DNA of 64,000 nt from Fallopia convolvulus (lineage: Eukaryota; Streptophyta; Magnoliopsida; Caryophyllales; Polygonaceae). The notes under the pieces were generated by a model. The model had not been told where the DNA came from. It ran no database searches and saw only the letters and a program-made list of their open reading frames with translations. The stretch is taken from contig OZ024737.1 in the NCBI GenBank assembly GCA_964016875.1, positions 34,845,683-34,909,682 of the forward strand, written 5' to 3'. The translations under genes were made by a program, and so were the position numbers. Of this stretch, positions 11,036-22,990 are shown in pieces; the first letter of the stretch is position 1; every line of letters begins with the position of its first letter.

Positions 11036-12079
11036 ACCCTATTCTTTAGTGGGCCAAAATTAATGTACCCATGTCCAGCTCATTAGGTGCGGAGTTCCAT
11101 TGCCCAGAGATCACATCCCAATTAAATCTCAACTAGCATTCGGTAGACTATTGAAGACGACGGTCAATTGACCAGGTCAAAGGCAACCGTTGATGGCTCC
11201 GAAGAAGACAGGATGGGAAACAGCCACAATGGCCACTCACCACTACCCACGTCGTGGGTGGTGTGTAACGGTTACTTCGGGACTGCTAAGGGTAGACGGT
11301 ATAGGTTTGAGGTTAGTTATTTTTTACATGGAGACACACGAAGAAAAAGAAGAACATCAGCTTTGTAAGGTTGAGCGAATTGTACATAACTTTCAAATAC
11401 AAAGAAATTCATCCTCTTGACCTTTTTCGTTCAGTCATTCAAAGAAATTCATCCTCTTGTCTCTAGCATATCATCACATCAACACTGTGACAAGGAGCTT
11501 TATAACTTGGGCTTGACACTTTGCGTAAAAGTTTCAAACTTCAAACCTAGAAAAAAGAAGCAACAACTTCTTATCTAATTTAGAATACCCCGGGACCCGA
11601 CAAGAAAACACACCGGACCAACCATTAGATACTTAGATAGTATGTGTAACCAAATAAGAAACATTAGGAATTAAACTTATATAACACTGACAGTTGGGCG
11701 CCAATGCACACTATGTTATACTGGAGCTATATACCCAAGGAAACATCATTCTTACAGATATATAATGGATTCACAATGTTGACTCTTCTATTTGTAACAT
11801 TTCTCTATTTCATAATAAATTCACAGAGTTATACTGGGCGCCAATGCACATTATAAATACTTTTGGTAACATTTCTCTATTTGAATTTTGTTGTCTATTA
11901 TTAAATGCTTTTTTTTAGAGGACCTATTATTAAATGCTTGCTCATTGTATATATGATTTTAATTTTAATTATTCATCAAATTTTAGTTTGCTCGTATTAA
12001 TTGGTTATTTTGCAATGACATTGTGTGATTCCATTGTATTGGCTATATAGTATCAGTCATTTAAAAAAAAAAATTATAC
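11036..12079. other. Intergenic stretch with short duplicated words
   Basis: No gene recognised. GGGCGCCAATGCACA occurs twice (near 11697 and 11838), as does GTAACATTTCTCTATTT (near 11796 and 11868), so a local duplication of about 100-150 bp is likely. Confidence 0.45.
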
Positions 12080-12251
12080 ATCGGTTACTCAATCGCCTTT
12101 GACTTGCACGATCGTCGAGTGCTCACTCTTAGAAGAAAGACCACCACGCAACGGGTCAAAGGCTAATCCGTTGGAAGACACCGTGGAATTATGTCTCAGC
12201 ATGATGCAACCAGAATCGGTCCCACGCCGAACCTTCGGCTCTGATACCATT
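12080..12251 (-). mobile_element. Copia PBS and leader remnant downstream of an LTR
   Basis: On the minus strand TGGTATCAGAGCC (12237-12249) directly follows the LTR 12252-12742. This is the initiator-Met tRNA primer site of copia elements. About 150 bp of leader follows and then the element stops. Thus this LTR acts as a 5' LTR for a truncated element on its low-coordinate side. Confidence 0.7.
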
Positions 12252-12742
12252 TGTTGTAACGAGAGATCGAACGAGAACAATAAACAAGATTGACACAGAG
12301 ATTTACGTGGTTCGGTAACAGTGTGTTACCTATGTCCATGGGCAGAGAAAGTTACTCCCTCCGTTCAAAAATACATGATGTTTTATGTTGATTTTCTTGT
12401 TCAATAATACTTGATGTTTTACATAATTTACCATATTTTTTCCAATATTACCCTCATTAACTAAAAAGAATAATAAAAATAAAAAATAGAAAAGGAAAGA
12501 TCTTCACAAGATTTATGGGTATTTTAGTCAAATTACATATATTCTTAATTTTAGAGACAAATCTTAAAACATCATGTATTTCTGAACGGAGGGAGTATAT
12601 ATTATTACATAGACTGGGTTCAGAGTACAGAATATTAGGTATTTAGAGAGGTTATATAGTGACTCAAGAAACCCTAATACAGATTATGGACCGTAGGCCT
12701 AAACGAATCATGAGAGGCCCAACTGATTCAAGCATATTAACA
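12252..12742 (-). repeat. Copia LTR (type B), interrupted by a Stowaway MITE
   Basis: On the minus strand it starts TGTTAATATG right after the purine tract of the pol remnant (AAGATGGAGATT) and ends TTACAACA before the PBS. Without the 241-bp MITE it is about 250 bp. It does not resemble the LTR at the other end of the pol remnant (16863-17028). Confidence 0.7.
12355..12595. mobile_element. Stowaway-type MITE
   Basis: Terminal inverted repeats begin CTCCCTCCGTTC and end GAACGGAGGGAG, extending into matching ATACATGATGTTTTA arms. TA dinucleotides flank both sides (12353-12354 and 12596-12597). This is the classic Tc1/mariner-derived Stowaway structure, 241 bp and non-coding. Confidence 0.92.
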
Positions 12743-12869
12743 AATCTCCATCTTGACTTGAATCCTCTCATAAACAAAATCAGATGCACCATGACAATGC
12801 CAAAATTTATCTGCCTCAGATTGCCCCCAAACAAGGGCTCAGATTGCTGCTAAGGGCTCAGATTACTAA

Positions 12870-15800
12870 CTTGTGATATTAAGCAAGTCCAAACAATGTT
12901 GAAACTTGCTCTCTGGAACTGGCTTGGTGAACATGTCAGCAGGGTTATCAGCTTTCCCCACCTTCTTCACCTGGATTCTCTTCTCATTCCTCAGAAAATG
13001 GTACCTTACATCAATGTGCTTCGTCTTCTCATGATGGACCTGATCCTTGGTTATATTGCACTCAAGTTGTCACAATATACTCAAGCATGATCCTGATGTA
13101 GGCCTAGATCGTTAACTAGTCCCTTAAGCCATATTCCCTCTTTAGCAACTTCTGTCAAAGCCATATACTCTACCTCAATGGTAGACAAAGTAATTGTAGG
13201 CTGTAGAGTCGCCTTCCATCTCAACACAGAACCTCCAACAGTGAACACATAACCAGTCATAGATCTCCTACTGTCCACGTCTCCGGCATAATCAGAATTT
13301 GAAAACCCAACAACCAATCACTTTGTATCATTCTTATAGCACAATCCAACATCAGAAGTGCCTCTGAGGCACCTGAAAATCCTCTTAACAGCTTGCCAAT
13401 ATTCCTTTCCAGGGTGAACCATATACCGACTTACCACAATAACAGTAAATGCTAGATCTGGTCGAGTGCAGACCTTAGCATACATCAGACTCCCAACTGC
13501 GCTAGCATATAAGACACGAGACATGTACTCTTTCTCCTCATTAGTCTGAATTGTGTATATTCCCAGCTTACTATTAGATGCCATTGGAGTATGTATAGGC
13601 TTGGCTGAAGACATTCCAAACCTGCTTAGAATTTTCTTGATGTACCCTTCCTGTGATAAGAAGAGTTTTCTCTTCTTCTTGTCCCTATAGATTTCAACTC
13701 CTAGAATCTTTCAAGCAACACCTAGATCTTTCATCTCAAACTCTGCACCGAGAGAACCCTTCAACTTCTGAATTTCTGACTTATTTTGAGCAGCAATCAA
13801 CATATCATCAACATACAAAACTAAATAAATGTGTGAACCACTCTGCAAGTCACTGTAGTACACACAACAATCATAAGGACTCTTCTGATAGCCAAGCTGC
13901 ACCATATAACTGTCAAACCGCTTATGCCACTACATGGGGGGGGGGGCTGCTTTAGCCCATGTAAGGACTTCTTCAACTTGCAAACATAGTTTTCTTTCCT
14001 TGGAACCTGGAATCCATCTGGCTGGCTCATATATATATTTCCTCTTCTAACTCTCCATGTAGAAAAGCCATCTTCACATCTAGTTGCTCAAGTTCCAGAT
14101 CTTGATGTGCAACTATAGCTAGTAACACCCTGATGGAAGTATGTCTGACTACTGGCGAGAAAATCTCATTGTAGTCTACTCCTTCTCTCTGATTGAACTC
14201 TCTTGCAACCACTCGTGCTTTATACTTGAAATCCTCTGCAGCTGACATTCCTTTCTTCTTTCTAAAAACCCACTAGCAAGTAATTATCTTTCTATCAACA
14301 AGCAATTTTACAAGCTCCCAACTCTGATTCCTATGAAGGGACTCCATCTCTTTTCCCATTGCAGCAAGCCACTATGCTGACTCACTCCAGATATTGCAGC
14401 CTTGGAGGTGGACGACTCTTTATCTTCCACCTCCTCGGCCATCTGCAATGCATATCCCACCAGATCATCAAACACGTACCTAGATGGAGGCCTGATTCCA
14501 ACCCTTCTAGGTCGGTCTACAACAATGCTCCGATGTTCAACTTCCTCTGAACTTGTTTCTGGTGGTACATTCTCAGACTCATTTGTATCTTGCTCATCAG
14601 TAACTGGTGGTGGTAGTTGGTCATCAACCAACTTAAGTGTTTGATTGTTCTCTGGACTAAATTGCACCTCCACCTCCTCAACAACAGCCTCTTTTCCTGG
14701 TGTATCACTAATCTCCTCTCTATATTTCAACATAGAACTCTCATCAAAGACTACACTCTTGCTCAATATAATCTTGTTGTCAGACCAGATTCTATACCCT
14801 TTCACACCTGTACCATAGCCTATGAAAACTCCCTTCTTAGCTCTTGGCTCTAACTTACCCTCATCTACACGATAATAAGCATTGCAACAAAAAAACTCTC
14901 AGATTTGAGTAATCATCAGCTTTTCCAGTCCACACCTCATAAGGTGTTTTGCAGTCAATCCCTGTGTGTGGGCTCCGATTGATGAGATAACAAGCTGATG
15001 AAACTGCTTCTGCCCAGAACCGTCTACCAATACCTGCATTGGAAATCATACATCTTGCTCTTGCTAAGAGTGTTTGATTCATTCTTTCTGCTACACCATT
15101 CTGTTGTGGTGTATGTTTGATTGTGTGATGGTGTCCAATACCCTGATCTTTGCAGAAATCATCAAACTCAGATGAACAGAATTCCAGGCCATTATCAGTT
15201 CGCAGCCTCTTAACCTTCTTCCTAGTCTAATTTTCAACCAGCGTCTTCCACTCCTTGAATTTACTGAACGCTTCACTTTTATGCTTCATCATGAATACCC
15301 ATGTCATCCTAGAGTAATCATCAATAAGAGACAAAAAATATATGTGGCTGCCCAAAGACTCGACATGAGAAGGACCCCAACAATTTGAATGGATGTAATC
15401 CAAAGTGCCCTTTGTTCGATGAATTACCTTGGGAACCTTGTTGCGATATAGTTTCCCAAACACACATTTTAGCTCACAGAACTCAAGACTCTTGGCCTTG
15501 TGGCCTCCTAGAAGATCTTCATTTGAGAGAATTTGCATTCCCCGTTCACTCATATGAGCAAGCCGCATATGCCATAGCCTGGTCATATCAGATCCTTGAA
15601 CTTCAACTGATGCAACAACTGCAAAATCTGTTACTGTTGAACCCTATAAAACATACAAAGTCCCCTGCTTGACTCCCTTCAAAATCACATCAGAACCTTT
15701 ACAAACATGTAGACCTCCACCTTCACCTTTGAAATTGAAACCCTTACTGTCTAGCAGACTCAAAGATTTCAGATTCTTCATCATAAGTGGAACATGTCTG

Positions 15801-16823
15801 ACTTCTTTCAATGTGCAAAACCTCCCATCATGTGTCCTAAACCTGATTGAGCCGATCCCAGCAACCTTGCAGACAAACCTGTTTGCCATAGAGACACTAC
15901 CCCCATCTACACAGCTATACATTGTAAACAACTCTCTTTTGGGACATATATGATAGGAATGCCTTGAGTCAAGAAACCACACATCAACCTGTTGTGTGTA
16001 ATCATGTGCTAGCAAAACTATATCTTCCTCAAAAGTACTTCCACATTCTTCTACTATTGCAGATCCGGAGTTCTGCCCTTGTTGCTTCTTCATCTTCTTA
16101 GGACAATCACTCTTCTAGTGACCCTTCTCCTTATAGTAGGCACAGACGTCGTTTGGTAATTTAGGGCCTGATTTCTGATCGCTCTTATTTGTCTTTTTCT
16201 TACCCTTCTTACCATCCTTGCTTCCTTTGGCCATCAACCCAGACGTTGATTTTCTGTACCTATTCCAGAAGCCTTATTACGCATCTCTCTGGTGTGAAGA
16301 GCAGATTTTCCAGAGTCATTGTCTGTTTTCCACCGATAAAAGACTGCACAAAATTATCATACGACGGAGGCAGAGACACCAACAATAACAAGGCAACATC
16401 CTCATCGTCCTTCTCTTCATCAATATTATGTAATTCCGACAGAATAGTATTCAATTAATCTAGATGGTCTCTAAGGGACGTACCTTCTGACATGCGCAAG
16501 CTGAAAAGGCGCTGCTTTAGCATCAACTTTTTGGTCAGCGACTTTGTCATGTAGAGGCTTTCCAACTTCAACCACAAACCAATAGCCTTTTCCTGATCTG
16601 AAACTGTTGTGATGATGTCATCAGCGAGACACAACATAATCGTTAAGTGAGCCTTCTCCTCCGAAGTAGCGTACTTAGCGGTATTTGTATATGCTCCCTT
16701 CTTATAAGAAGCTAACGGCAACCAAAGACCTTATTGTTTCGACAAAGCCCGCATCTTTATCTGCCACAGACTGAAACTGTTTCTTCCAGTAAACTTGTCG
16801 ATCTTCATCATGGATCCAGACAT
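12870..16823 (-). pseudogene. Ty1/copia gag-pol polyprotein, decayed
   Basis: From high to low coordinates on the minus strand: gag from ATG 16823 (MKIDKFTGRNSFSLWQIKMR); a damaged zinc knuckle near 16090-16140 (CAYYKEKGH, stop, KSDC, the second Cys replaced by Tyr); protease near 15970 with LDSRHSYHICP instead of DSG; an integrase HHCC zinc finger and core (15586-14861); a linker (14805-14308); RT with YVDDM near 13820; and RNase H (13317-13081, DYAGDVDSRRSMTGYVF). At least five in-frame stops separate the blocks. The integrase first catalytic Asp region reads IHSNCWGP rather than IHSD, also inactivating. It cannot produce a working element. Confidence 0.9.
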
Positions 16824-16847
16824 CGTTCTCGGCGGAATTCGAAACAT

Positions 16848-16860
16848 GGCTCTGATACCA
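16848..16860 (-). other. Copia primer-binding site
   Basis: TGGTATCAGAGCC on the minus strand, two bases after the LTR end CCTAACA and about 25 bp before the gag ATG. It is the expected 5' end of the copia at 12870-16823. Confidence 0.85.
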
Positions 16861-16862
16861 CT

Positions 16863-17028
16863 TGTTAGGAGGAGACACCTAGAATGAGTCCAGCTACCAA
16901 GCCCAACGCATAAGCCCAACGGGGTTCCTTCCTAAAACCAATTGGTAATATGAGGAGTAGCCCACCTACTTATATGCTAGGCTTGGATCCTTTGAATTCC
17001 CGATGTGGGATTTTCAATTGACCCAACA
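16863..17028 (-). repeat. Copia 5' LTR, short (type A)
   Basis: This is 166 bp, minus strand TGTTGGGTCAATTG...CCTCCTAACA, followed by the PBS. It is unusually short, in the TRIM size range. The same LTR type occurs in the opposite orientation at 17097-17279. Confidence 0.8.
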
Positions 17029-17096
17029 AATAATTGGTTTTAGCGATTCTTGATGGGTTCGGGCTTGTGAGGAATTCACAAGTGAAGGTGGAGATT

Positions 17097-17279
17097 TGTT
17101 GGGTCAATTGTGAATCCCACATCGGGATTCAAAGGATCCAATCGGGATTCAAAGGATCCAAGCCTAGCATATAAGTAGATGTGCTATTCCTCCTATTACC
17201 AATTGGTTTTGAAGGAACCCCGTTGGGCTTATGTGTTGGGCTTGGTAGCTGGACCAATTTTGGGTTTCTCCTCCTAACA
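17097..17279 (+). repeat. Type A LTR in the opposite orientation, with its own purine tract
   Basis: Plus strand TGTTGGGTCAATTG...CTCCTAACA, 183 bp, preceded by GAAGGTGGAGATT (a purine tract), so it is a 3' LTR facing the other way. It carries an extra 20-bp tandem copy of ATCGGGATTCAAAGGATCCA (17122-17161). With 16863-17028 it forms a large inverted repeat around a 68-bp spacer. Confidence 0.8.
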
Positions 17280-17324
17280 GAGACAAAAATTGATTTTATC
17301 GCCATAGGGTTTGGGTGTAAGAAT

Positions 17325-17440
17325 GTCCATCCCACATTTCAAAGTTGGGACTTAATTGGATTAGTATATAACTCAACAAATTAGTTCTCCTATTGCCAAT
17401 TGGTTTTATGATGCCCCGCTGGGCTAATATTGGGCGACAT
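17325..17440 (+). repeat. Degenerate type A LTR-like sequence
   Basis: It shares blocks with 17097-17279 (CCCACATT, TTCTCCTATTGCCAATTGG, CCCCGCTGGGCT) in the same order with many differences. It is an older copy of the same LTR family. Confidence 0.5.
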
Positions 17441-18169
17441 GAGTTGATATTCGCCGCCATAGTCTTTGGGCGATGAAAGTATTATTTTGTAGCCCAAAAC
17501 CAAGGGCTCTCACCTACGATGTCTCTGTATCAAAACTTTGCTTGTCATCCTTGATGTTGTTTGGCAACGAAAAACCAATTTTGGGCAACAAATTTTTTAT
17601 GTTCCAAAGCCTTTTTTTCTTGTAGTGTTCATGTTAACATCTGCCAATAGATCAGCAAAACCCTACAATACACAGATAACGCACCCACAAAATTCAACAA
17701 CAATTCTAGAAATCTTGCAACTCATCCATTGAGGTTTATTTTAGTAATCATATCAAATTTATTTATACATGCCATATATAGCATTCGAGATGTTTTGTTG
17801 CGAAAGGAGTCAAGGAATAAGAGCCTTAGATGCAAAGAAGGTGGTTGTCGATTGGTGTACGAAATAGACCATCAGTGTCGGATGGGCCACGACCGATGAC
17901 AATAATAATAAAAAAGGGGAAATAAAATGTTGGTGTGCAGGTATGGTGCAGACCAAGAAATCAGGACATTTTGTGTTAGTTTCAGATAATACAAGTAAAT
18001 AGCTGAAATAAATAGAAGTTGAAATTGCTTAATTTGATCTTAATGTATTGCTATACTTGTCCCTTAAATATTTTTTATTAAAAATATTTTTTTACTGAAA
18101 TGCGTAAATAAAAAGAATGCTTTTTAATAAAAAGAAATTTTTAGGCTCAAGTATAACAAAGTCCCCTTG

Positions 18170-21100
18170 CCCAATTTCTTGTGAACTACCAACGAGAAAC
18201 CCGTTTAAAGCTCAACCTTTCAAATTCGAGATGATGTAGACTGAAAGAAAAGACTTCCAAAATGTCATCAAACAGGCCTGGCGGTATAACGCGGGAGGTT
18301 CTAACATGTTTAAACTCAATAAAAAAACACAATTGCTCAAAGTTAAAGCGAAAGAATGGAATAAACACACATTCGGTAACATTTTCGAACAAATCAAAAG
18401 AATAGATGAAGAAATCCTCACTCTTCAAAAAGACATAATAGAAAATCAAAACCTACAACTAATCCAAAAACAAGATAGATTGTCCAAAAAACGGACATGC
18501 CTTATTCAATTCCAACACGTGTATTGGAAACAAAGGGCAAAAAACACCCACATTAAACTTAATGATAAGAATACCAAATACTTCCATAGAATTGCTAATG
18601 GAAGGAGAAACAGGACCATTATTAAAGAGATACGAACAACAAATGGTACCCAGATCATCGGGTCAGAAAATATTAAAACAGAAATCAAACGGGACTTTCA
18701 AAACCATTTCCGGACAATAGAAATTAACCATGAAAAACTCCGGTATATGACCCAAACAATCCAACAAGAAATAACAAAAAATGATAATGTTGAGCTTACT
18801 AAACCTCTGACGAACGCGGAAATTAAGAAGGTCGTGTTTGATATTGGGGAAGATAAATCCCCGGGTCCTGACGGAATGCCAGCCTGCTTTTATAAAAAGT
18901 ACTGGCATGCCGTCGGACTCGACGTCATTAAAGCAGTGAAAAGCTTCTTCCACTCAGGGAAACTGCTCAAACAGATTAATCACACGTTCATCACTCTTCT
19001 CCCTAAATGTGAAAACCCCAACTCCACGAATCACTATAGGCCTATAAGCCTGTGCAACACTATCTACAAAGTTATCTCTAAAATAATTACAAACCGCTTA
19101 AAAGTTGTGTTGGAAAAAATTATCCACCCTATGCAAGGAGCTTTTGTCCAAAAACGGAGCATCCATGATAACACCCTCATTGCTCACGAGATTTTCCATT
19201 CTTTCCGTAACAAAAAAGGGAATGATGGATGGATTGCAAAAAGAGATTTTCCATTCTTTACGATCGTGTAAGCTGGGAATTCCTGGTGTCCGTACTTAAC
19301 AAGTTCAGGTTTAATGCCAAATTCTTGGGATGGATCCGAGAATGCGTAGAAACCGTATCATTCTCAGTCCTTGTCAACAATGGACCAACGGACCAATTCT
19401 TTCCTCAAAGAGGACTAAGACAGGGTGACCCTTTGTCACCATACTTGTTTATTATAGCAGCTGAGGTTCTCGCGAGACAACTTCACATGGAAAGCACCAA
19501 CCCAAAAAGTGGAATTGGTATTCAAGTATCACGTAATGGGACGAAAATCCCGTTCCTAGCATTTGCTGACGACATCATCATCTTTGCAAAGGCCAAAAGC
19601 CAAGCTTGTAAAAGAATCAAAAACATAATCGATGATTATTGTCAAATCTCTGGCCAAAAAGTTAACTGCCATAAATCCGCGTTCGAGGTGACTAAAAACA
19701 CAAACCACAACATGTGTAATCAGATCAAACAAATACTCGAGATCACCAATACTGTCGCGTTGGATAAGTACCTCGGATGCCCAATAATCAATGGCAGAGT
19801 CACTAAAAACACTTTCAAACCTTTAACACTCAAAACAAGATCTCAGCTCTCCAAATGGAAAGCTAACTCCCTTTCCCAAGAGGGTCGGAAAACCTTGATT
19901 AAGGCTAACCTCTCAGCACAACCAAATTACCTTATGCAATCTTTCCTCCTTCCAAAAACTACCCTTAAGGAACTTGACCAAATAAACAAAAATTTCTTTT
20001 GGAATAAGGAAAGTAACTATAAACCTCTAATAAGTTGGAATTCCATCTGTCAGCCGCCGTCCTGTGGTGGGTTGGGGATAGTAAAGGCGGAAGAGATGAA
20101 TCAAGCTCTCCAAATGAAACTCCTCTGGAAAATCCTAGCAGAACCAGAAAACATATGGGTACGTATAATCACGGAAAAATACCTAAAATCCGATGGACTT
20201 TTTAAATACAAAAAAAAACAGAACACATCATGGCAATGGGCCAAGTTAATGAGCCTCAAAGACCTCTTCCTCAAAGGGCTCATCTGGCAAGTCGGTGATG
20301 GTAAAACGATCCGGTTCTGGAAAGACAACTGGATTGGATTCGGGTGTTTGACCCCAAAAGGAAATATTGTGCACAACACGAATAGTGAGGTCCTCGTGGA
20401 GGAATTCCTCCTAGAGGACAACTCCCGGAATTTCGAAAAACTTAAAGAAGTGTTGTCGTCAGACGACGTCCAACGAGTAACCCAAATTATTACCCCGCGG
20501 AACAAAATCCCTGACAGGCTTTACTGGCAACCAAGCAAGAATTGTTGGTACTCCACCCATTCGACTATGCAGTGGATTCATAGTAACAAGGGAGAACCCC
20601 AAATTAATTTAAACTGGATATGTAAGCTAAATATCCCACCAAAAATGAAAAATTTTATTTGGAAGATTGCTCGAAACGGTCTGCCCACGAAATGTCGACT
20701 CGCCGACAACCACATTAGTGTTGTCCAAGGGTGTGTTGCGTGCGATAAACCTAATGAGGATATCAACCATATAATGCTTGAATGCATTCGTACCAAAACT
20801 ACCCTTAACACAATCAACCCTAAACTAGCTTGGATTGTCAACCAAGTCAAACCAGAGGAGAAAAAACCTGCTCAGATTCTAGATGAGATAAGGGCGTTGT
20901 CATCCAACTCTGAACTGAAAACCCTCGTTTTCTCCTGGTGGAGTATATGGTTCTTCAAAAACAAGGCTGTTTTTGAGCCTATTAACTCCTACCAAACAAG
21001 CCAACAGGAAAAACTATGTGAGTTTATTCACAATCAAATAATGGATTGGCATAACACTAAAAAGAATGGTTCCCCTGACCCACAACCGAGCAACCAAATC

Positions 21101-21647
21101 GCGAAGAACACTCGAAATCGCGGTAAATGGAAAAAGCCCACAACTAATTTTACTAAACTTAATTTTGATGGTGCAGTTAATGCAGATGGGATGGCGTCGT
21201 TCGGGTTTGTCCTCAGGGATTGCAGCGGAGACCCCATCATTTATGACGGAGGACTGATTGGTCGACAGTCTGTGCTTATGTCCGAGACCATCGCCTTACG
21301 ACAGGGACTTATTGAGGCCACTAGACGTGGTATTTCCCACCTACAGATCGCAGGCGACAATCTTCAGCTAGTCAAGGCCGTTCTTGGTGACTGGCGCTGT
21401 CCTTGGGAGATCGAGATGTTACGTGCTGATATCCACTGTCTTCTTGCCTGTTTCCAGTGCTGGAGTATTGCCCATGTCACTCGGGAGTGCAATTCAGTGG
21501 CGGACTACATTGCAGTTTTGTTTTGCCGTGTCTCTTCCGTCCCTCTTACAGCTGATCCGGTTCTTCAGAACCTCATCCTTCAGGATGCTCTAGGGAGGTC
21601 GCTTTCCTACTAGCGACCACCATAACCTCTTTCCTTATCAAAAAAAA
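18170..21647 (+). mobile_element. 5'-truncated L1-type LINE
   Basis: The insert is flanked by a 17-bp target duplication, ATAACAAAGTCCCCTTG (18153-18169) and ATAACAAGGTCCCCTTG (21648-21664), with one mismatch. It ends in a short A tail. It starts within ORF2, so the endonuclease and ORF1 are missing. The same position in copy B of the duplication (near 26170) lacks the insert. Confidence 0.9.
18306..21613 (+). pseudogene. LINE ORF2 remnant: reverse transcriptase, zf-RVT, RNase H
   Basis: The first frame (18306-19271) holds the RT N-terminal blocks (KSPGPDGMPACFYKKYW, HYRPISLCNTIYK). The second frame (19229-21613) holds RGLRQGDPLSPYLF, AFADDIIIFAK, the zinc-binding region near 20640-20800, and a C-terminal RNase H (KLNFDGAVNADG, then GDNLQLVKAVLGDW). 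Where motif A (ADLEKAYDRV in relatives) should be, the sequence is a second copy of AGATTTTCCATTCTTT from about 55 bp upstream. This removes the first catalytic Asp block and shifts the frame. The element is dead. A shorter relative lies at 36308-37133. Confidence 0.9.
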
Positions 21648-21669
21648 ATAACAAGGTCCCCTTGTTAAA

Positions 21670-21830
21670 TTTTTTTTGGTTCATTTAGTAGTGGCCTACT
21701 TAGTGTCGGATAGGTATACTAAAGAGGGTAAAAGACTCTCTCACAAGTTGAATTTCCAAAGTTCGAACTTGAGACCTCTGGTTAAGGGAGTGAATCCCTT
21801 ACTAATTCCACACCAACCTCAATTTCAGTA
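21670..21830 (-). mobile_element. Possible tRNA-derived SINE
   Basis: The minus strand has a pol III box-B-like AGTTCGAACTTTGG (near 21752-21765) preceded about 35 bp earlier by a weak box A (TTAGTAAGGGA). It ends in ACCAAAAAAAATTT. Structure is suggestive, but no target duplication was found. Confidence 0.45.
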
Positions 21831-21913
21831 ACGAGATTAAGATGGAACGACTAAAAAATAAGAGATCCAAATGGCCAAATTAGAGTTGATCAGAGACAAA
21901 AGTTGTAAGGATC

Positions 21914-22592
21914 CATAGGTGGAACATAGTTTTGGCGGGTGAGGGCCATGGCCCCCCAAACAATTTTTTTTCCTTTTTATATTGAGTAAATGTGGATAGA
22001 AGAAAATCACCCTTTACAATTTTTCATATGGGCCCCCTCAAACTAAAATTTGTTTTATAATAGAAATAAAAACAAATTTTACCTAGTAGCCATCAATTAT
22101 TCAATTTGAGTCTTTGATCGCAAAAACCAAGTAAACAACAACAATAAAAAATCGATTTTTTTTTTTGCAGTTCAACTTCAAACGCTTTGGTAATTCCATA
22201 ATTGGGAGACATATGCTGATCAAGTTTTTTCCTCCACTTAATCTTATATATTCAATTCAATTAATATTATTTTACTTTAAAAGCTCTAATTACATTGAAG
22301 CTAAAGTTAAAAAAATACACTTAGTTAAAAACAAGGCTTAGAAGTAGAATGGAAGATGATTTTATAGCAAATAATATGATTATTTACATTGATAAGAATA
22401 TTTTTACGAGCTTTGATTCAGATTGTATACTTGATGATTTTTTTCCTTTGAAAGAGTGTAGAGTTCAATTTCAATAATGTTTAGGTTTCTGTTGTAAATC
22501 GCAACATTTAAGTGATACGGAGTATTTTAATTATGCTTGATAGAAAAAAAAAAGTTGACCCCTGCATTATTTGAATCCTGGTTCTGCCCTTG
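21914..22592. mobile_element. hAT-like non-autonomous element (679 bp)
   Basis: Ends CATAGGTGGAAC and GGTTCTGCCCTTG are decayed inverted repeats of the type CAGGGGCGGAACC, seen also at 41915-44153 and 47439-47800. The flanks TAAGGATC (21906-21913) and TAAGTACT (22593-22600) are a degraded 8-bp target duplication. The empty site in copy B reads TAAGTACC. Confidence 0.65.
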
Positions 22593-22990
22593 TAAGTACT
22601 TGTTGTTGATCCACACATAAATAGAAATTATCTAGAAATTCCGTAAGATATCACTTTTGGAGCAACAGTTGTAAGCCGAGCAAGCATGAGTTAGCTTTGC
22701 ATAGCCAGACAGACCGCCAACACAAGGGATGTAACCAGACTTGCAATTAAACGCGGGTTCCTTGTGATTCAAAGCATTATAAGAGGGGAATTAACTTCAA
22801 AGTATCAGCAAGACTCGACGTGTTGATGCGGATTCCCATGCGGAAAACTCAGCTACATTGTCATCACCGATACTCCAGGCTTGAGAGGACGTAGTGATCA
22901 ACAACGGTGGAGGTAGAGTTGCCGACGTTGGATGGCACGGCTGTTGACGACAATGACTTCAGGAGGAGTAAGACAAGGCAAAGGTAGGAA

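Noticed and set aside
13937..13948. Run of about ten G within the copia RT
   Set aside because: It falls at a frame break in a dead gene and could equally be a mutation or a sequencing homopolymer error; no function inferred.
17041..17279. Inverted repeat considered as a single fold-back transposon
   Set aside because: Each arm has correct LTR ends, one with a PBS and the other with a purine tract, so two LTRs in opposite sense explain it better.
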